A stretch of DNA of 64,000 bases, taken from positions 248,001 through 312,000 of the forward strand of contig JAMAHW010000032.1 of NCBI GenBank assembly GCA_023627715.1, given 5' to 3'. The first letter of the stretch is position 1; each line of letters begins with the position of its first letter. Below the pieces are notes generated by a model. It was not told the origin of the DNA. It was given only the letters and a program-made list of their open reading frames with translations, and did no database searches. A program made the position numbers and the translations under genes. Below are positions 58,561 to 64,000 of this stretch, in pieces. Source of the stretch: Periconia sp. R9002 (taxonomy: Eukaryota > Ascomycota > Dothideomycetes > Pleosporales > Periconiaceae).

Positions 58561-61500
58561 TCATATCGCGCGGAAAGCCGTTGTGAACGGAAAGATGGTT
58601 GGGACTGATAAAGATTGGGCAGAGGTTTTAGGCAAAGGCCGGAGTAGAGATCAAACAAGGTGTTGTCTCTTACAATGGATATGGTTGTAGCAGTCGGTCG
58701 TAAACCGTTGTTTGCAAGGATTAGGTGATGCAAATCGGGATGGAAACCTTCTCCATACAATGAACAGGTGTAACACACAATACCCCTTTGCTTCCGAGGC
58801 TTCACACAATAGAGCACGCATGGTACGACATGAACTTTGATTCTCAGAGGTTAAAAACTAGTGTACACATTGATTGCCGTTTTTTTTTTTACAAGACTAA
58901 ACAAAGATTTTTTGTAGCCGAGGCCGCCCACCTTGTTTTTGTCACTCTTTTTGGTTATTTTTTTTTTGGTTAGGTAGAACAACCTTCCAATAGTTCAATA
59001 CTACAAAAATAGGTGTGTGTACACATTCCTACCCCCTTTTTTGCCACAATTTTACAATCAACTTGCCTAATAGGATTTGATGAATGTTAGGCAGACAGAC
59101 ACGTAAAGAGAGAGGGAAGAGAGAGAGAGAGAGACATGGTGGTAGGAATAACGCTATATATACACACAGAATCTGCGTATTCATTCTAGTTAGGAAGGCG
59201 GAAAGTGGGAATGTAAAGGTTGGAGTACGTAGGTAAGTAGGTAAAACCACACACACGTACGTTTTTTTTTTTTTCTTTTGATTTATTTTAGATATACATG
59301 TGTTGTGTAGAAAGGTAGGTAAGTAGCTAGATGGATGCGAACGTCAAACCAATCGTAAAAAAACGTACATGTGCTCTGTTGTGTTCTGCTGTGCTCTACG
59401 TTTGAAGCTAATTTAATCAATTAATCAAATACTCCATATACTTAAACTACACCCCCATCAAAAACCATACCTCCCCTCCCCCTCCCTTCCCTCTAAACAA
59501 AAAACATCACAAAGCACATGTACCTCACTAACTAACTCACTCCGCCACAACTCTCTCCCTTTCTCCACCCACCTCCTCCAACATCTATTCCCACCTCTTC
59601 CAACAACTCTATTCCCTATTCCCATTTACATCCACCCACATAGCCAAAAAAAATGCAGCCTACCTACACGTCCAACCAACCCCCTCTCAAACACAAGGCA
59701 AGACAGAAGACCCATCATCAGTCCACACACCTCCACAAGCAAACCGCACCGCACCGCACCGCAGCACCGCCCGCCCCCAACTAAGGGGGGGCTATGCCGC
59801 AAAATCGTTCCACCCATCCATGTAGACCTACAAACGTTACAATTTCTCAGGTTTGGAAATACGGATTTACATGTGCAAGGAAGGAAAGGATTGCATTGCG
59901 GCGTGGTGCGGTGGGGGTGTCGTATACTGTATACTGTACACCATCCATGTAGATACATACATACAAACCGTTATAGATTTTTTCGTTTGGAAATACGGCT
60001 TCATGTGAAGGACTTCATTGCGGCGCGGTTGCCGTATAACTGTGCCGGGAGGAGGTAGGTGTCTGTATTGATTTTGGGGTTGGGGTTGGGGTTGGAGGGG
60101 GAAAGGAGGCGAGGGTGTGTATGTGTTGTGTGTTTCACGGCATACTTCGTTTATGTGTGTGTGTGGGGGAGGAGGGGAGCACAAAAAACGCTAGGCATAC
60201 ATACGCACAACACGGGTGTTGTGTGTGTGTGTGTATGTGTGTGTTGTGTATCATCATCAAATCGTGGGCGGGCGGCAGCGACAGCGCACTGCAGTGCAGA
60301 GTGGTTGCAGAGCGGAAACATGGCATCTGCAAGGGGTGAATATGGATGAGAGAATGTGGAAACATTTCGAGTATTGTGTTATGATGATGTAGGTATGTCG
60401 ACGCAGTATATGTGTGTAGGTGGACCGGCCGGCTATGTTCAAGCCTGCCTTCTGAGACGAAATTAGAGGGGTGATATCCTACCTTGGATAGACGTGAAGC
60501 AGTCCCAGTCAAAGGAGTCGGTAGCTGGGCTCAGTTCCAACTTGGATGGAAACGATGCTGCTCTCGCTTTGCAGTCGTCCAAACACCATCGCTTACGGCC
60601 GCAGCCCACGCCGTGACTTTCCAACACATCTCACCCAACCCCGCACGCCAAAGGCCTCGAAACGAACGGTAAAAGAGAATCCAAAACGAGGGACCCTCCC
60701 AACAAAAAGAGGACCATTTCCCAATTCATCCCGCTCGGTCCGTCCGTCTTTACTAGTTCTCGTCTTCGTCCCGGACCACGGCTTCACCTCACCTCACCTT
60801 ACCTTACCTCTAGGCTCGCCACCCTATCTTTCTAGGTACGGATTCCGAAGTCTAGATTGGGGACAAGAGTCCGATTTTCCCGGCTGGCACGAATCAGTGC
60901 GAGGCGGAAGAGAGATTGACAATGGCAAAACAATAGTCAAAGTCGGTCCCCGACAGAGTGGTTCGGAGGCACACACACGGGGGTACACACGGACATGTAG
61001 GCACGAAAACCGAACCCTGGACGGTGTCGATGTGCCTGATCATTTGTCAAGAGGGATCCCAATCTGGACCTTGCCCCTTCCGAATAGTCATCACGGGGGT
61101 TTTTTCTGGGATGCGCTTACGGATATCAAGCTGTGTTCTAACTTCTTTGTCAGTTGTTATCCTCGTATGGGCGGGTCGGGATTGGATAGTGCGGCTGGCC
61201 AGTGCGCTGCGTGCTTGGCCTTTGCATCTTTTGTTTTTGTTTCGATTGTGAAGAAATTCCGAACAAGGTAGGTGAAATGGTTTATTGATTAATTACTTCA
61301 TCTTGGGGCCCGAAGGACGTCTGAGAACCCGATCCCGAGCCCGCGCTTCGCACTTTCGCTTCGCTTCCATCTTGGGTCAGTCTGGATGCCCGTGGAGAGA
61401 GAAAGAAGTGAGGGGTTGGACAGAGAAATGGTTGGGCGTGTGCCATGCGTTGCCATGAATCGGCCATCGACTTTCCTCTTCTTGCCACGAGGGTGGTCAG

Positions 61501-64000
61501 CAAGTATCATGTAGAGGCGGCGGGCGGCATCCCACATCGATCCGCATCCACGCCCACATCGCGCGCCGGCTGCGCTGCACGTTTAATTTTTGCATACCGT
61601 GCGTACATAGCATAGTGCGTACATGAATGATCTACTGGCGTGCGCACGCGAGCGGGCGCCGGGTAGCGTAGGTGCGACTTTGCACGTCCGTGATCTGTCT
61701 TGTTCTAGGAGAAAATAGTATACTAGTGGGAGGTGTAGAATTTTTGCGTAGTACCACGGCATCATTTGCACCCAAGTACGATAACCCTTCTCCGTGCTCG
61801 GGGGGTACAGGTGCAGAGTGTGACGGGAGCGGGTCGCCCCAAGCTACAGCATTGCAGCTGTAATGGTCGTAATAGGCTCAGGGAAGGGCGCCTCATCCTT
61901 CCCGGGGCCACCTCTGTGCGATGGATACGAAGCTTGTCTGTTGGACAGCGGCCCATGCTATGCGTGTAGCGTCCCAAGACGCCTCCATCTGGCCGCCCCT
62001 CGCAGCCATCTGCTACCGGTATGGTCATCCTGTATACACACACGTACATGTGTCCAGGGAATTATCGGGCAGCAGCAGCTTGTACAAAGCTGTAGGTAAT
62101 ACTTGAAGATGCTGCTGTGCACGAGCCGTTTGCCCTGTCTCACCACGCGCCGAGAACGCGAGGGAGCGAAGGCTGCGCGGCGGCTAACCAGGCCAATAAC
62201 AGAGCAGGACCCTACCGCACCGTTTGTGCGTGCGCCGAAGAACGGAGGGGGCCTGAGGCAACGAACCAGCCATCTCTGAGAAGACGAACATGGCAGCCGT
62301 GGTGGTGCAGTCCGCAGAGCCGTTATGCTCCGCTAAACATTGCCAGACATCAAGGCGATTGTAAACATCAAGTCCATGCAACTGCGCAGTTGTTCACGGT
62401 CCGTGTACTAGACCGAGTGGGTGTGGCTGGTAAAGGTGCTTTTTGCATTTGAGGCTGCTACCGTTCGCATGGCGGGTGCATGAACGGACGGAGCGGCAGA
62501 CAGGGCAGCGATGCACAGTTAAGGTCATGTGACGCACGATATAGAATAGAGTGCCAAGCCGTGAATGGGTCTCGATGCCCACCTCGCAAACGATAAGATG
62601 GCGTGGCCGCAAATCTGGCTGTTCTTTTATTTGCCATGACCAAGGGGTGTTTGAGTGTGTAGAATTAGCAACGCCTGTACACGGATGGATACGATCGACC
62701 CCATCCATGTGCAAGCAAGCAAGCAAGCAGGTGGGTCGGCAGATGATGAGGATCGAGAATCGAGACTGAGGATGATGATGAAAGGGTGGATGACTTGTAT
62801 GTCTTGCACGCACCCCCCTCACCGGAATGGCGGGACGAGATGGAGTCGTGTCGGATTGTGTGTGAATGTGAGTGTGTGTGCGAGGATAGGTTGAGGATGT
62901 TGTTTGTTGTCGTTGTACGCCGGCCTGTGGGGAGGCCAAGGGGCAGGGATGGTGGAATGAGGACGGAGGAGTGAGGGAGAGAAGCGTGACTGGCAGGGAG
63001 CCGCAAAGGGATTAGCGCATTGCCAGCACATCAGTCTTCACACCGCAACACCAGTGGACCAATCAGGGCGTGCGGCGGCCCGCATCCAAAAGTCAGCGCC
63101 AGCGTCCACCCGACCTGCTAGGGAGCGTGGTGTAGCAAATTCCTAGAGAGACTACAGCGCGGCCGTTTAAAGTGGAGAGTTGGATAAGACAAGGCTACGA
63201 GCGAAACAGAGAGTCTGTCTGCTCGCTCGTTCGTAGCAGCGCCGAGCGGAGAACAAGACACCCTGCTGAGTGGCCGGCACACCCTCCTGATCATCACAAC
63301 AGACGTCCGTCCCAACACCCAGGCTGGCTGGCTGGCTGGCTGCTGCGCTTGCCGTGCGTGATTCGCTTCTTGCCTGCCCTCGTACTCTGTCGAGTCTCCA
63401 CGTAGCACCACCGTCGCCAACACTGCACACCCGTGGAATGCCTCCCGGGAGCCGCCAACGTAGTGATGCCATTTCCATCCTTTGCGCTATCATGGTCCTA
63501 CGGTACTGGCTGCTTGGTAAAACGTAAAATTTGTCCCTCCATCTAGTCGGAATCGTGAAAAACGTACGTAGCCAAAGATCCCATGCAACCCGCTTAGTAC
63601 ATACTTTGCCAAAGACGATTCACTAACGGGGGGAGAGGGGGGGCTCCCTGCGTCGGCTGCGTTTTCGATGATCCATCCCGTTCGCTTTGGAGCATCCTGG
63701 CCACACACATCGCCGTATTATGTCATGTACACCTTCTTTTTCGCAGCAGGCAGGGCAGGCGACGGGCATTTAGCCTGAGGTGGACATGGCTCGTTTTTTT
63801 TTTGGTTTGTCTTTTTCCTTTCCCACAATTTCTTCTTCGCCCGAGAGGCGAGGCCCGTTGTGAAAAAGGAAAGACGCGCGACACATTCTCGGCCACGATC
63901 GTGACGGCAATGTGCCTCACGTTTCAGAGCGGGAACGTGGCTGAACCCGGGTGAAGACGGTGAATATCGTGAAGTGTGCTGTGCACTGTGTACCTATGTA
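58561..64000. other. Gene-free low-complexity stretch to the window end
   Basis: 5.4 kb with GT/CA runs, a GGGGTT run (60073-60095), a CACCTT-type run (60785-60812), a GCACC run (59747-59765) and an imperfect 110-125 bp tandem duplication (separate entry). The longest frame (60546-61271, 241 codons) has no recognisable domain or signal peptide. I see no RNA gene. A gene could begin beyond the window. Confidence 0.5.
59812..60047 (+). repeat. Imperfect tandem duplication
   Basis: Two diverged units side by side. Both contain CATCCATGTAGA, then CAAACGTTA or CAAACCGTTA, then GTTTGGAAATACGG, then TTGCATTGCGGCG or TTCATTGCGGCG, and end in GCCGTATA/GTCGTATACTG. Units run about 59812-59936 and 59940-60047. 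Non-coding as far as can be seen. Confidence 0.7.

Noticed and set aside
60546..61271. 241-codon + strand frame
   Set aside because: No recognisable domain, signal peptide or splice support. The composition is that of surrounding low-complexity DNA.

Overview
This is a stretch of a filamentous ascomycete (Pezizomycotina) genome. It has short GT-AG introns (about 45-290 nt, mostly 55-60) with CTAAC/CTGAC branch sites, fungal housekeeping genes, HET-domain genes, a NACHT-WD40 NLR, miniature foldback transposons and long low-complexity intergenic DNA. A run of 99 Ns inside a TGAT repeat shows a draft assembly. Exon boundaries were worked out by eye from splice signals, reading frame and family conservation. 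No database search was run.

Layout. 1-4.5 kb: no gene seen. 4.6-7.2 kb: a Vps62-like gene broken by a nonsense codon, then a possible Cys-rich membrane protein. 8-15.3 kb: the divergent housekeeping pair RPA190 (RNA polymerase I) and PRP3 (U4/U6 snRNP). 15.3-24.8 kb: an AT-rich accessory stretch with a tiny candidate secreted Cys-rich peptide, a D-amino-acid oxidase and a HET gene, with foldback MITE copies on both sides, followed by the gapped TGAT repeat. 24.9-28.9 kb: ATG7 (autophagy E1) divergent from DCD1 (dCMP deaminase). 29.4-31.6 kb: a second HET gene. 31.6-35.5 kb: gene-free. 35.5-42.8 kb: a perilipin-like CAP20 gene, RPL27 divergent from SOF1, and an alpha/beta hydrolase.

42.9-55.5 kb is the most interesting region. 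In order it holds a nucleoside-phosphorylase-fold protein, a NACHT-WD40 NLR and, divergent from the NLR across 357 bp, a 2133-residue protein. The phosphorylase ends in a short motif that the NLR repeats at its N-terminus, as expected for an amyloid-signalling effector/receptor pair. The giant protein has an NLR-like winged-helix arm without a NACHT domain, roughly 35 ankyrin repeats, and a C-terminal part that reads as exocyst subunit Sec5. It may be an integrated bait or decoy beside the NLR, but that role is inference.

55.7-58.6 kb is a gene graveyard: a MITE copy, a rhodopsin-domain membrane protein gene with a one-base frameshift and no seventh helix, and a LaeA-like methyltransferase with several frameshifts. 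58.6-64 kb is low-complexity and gene-free as far as I can see.
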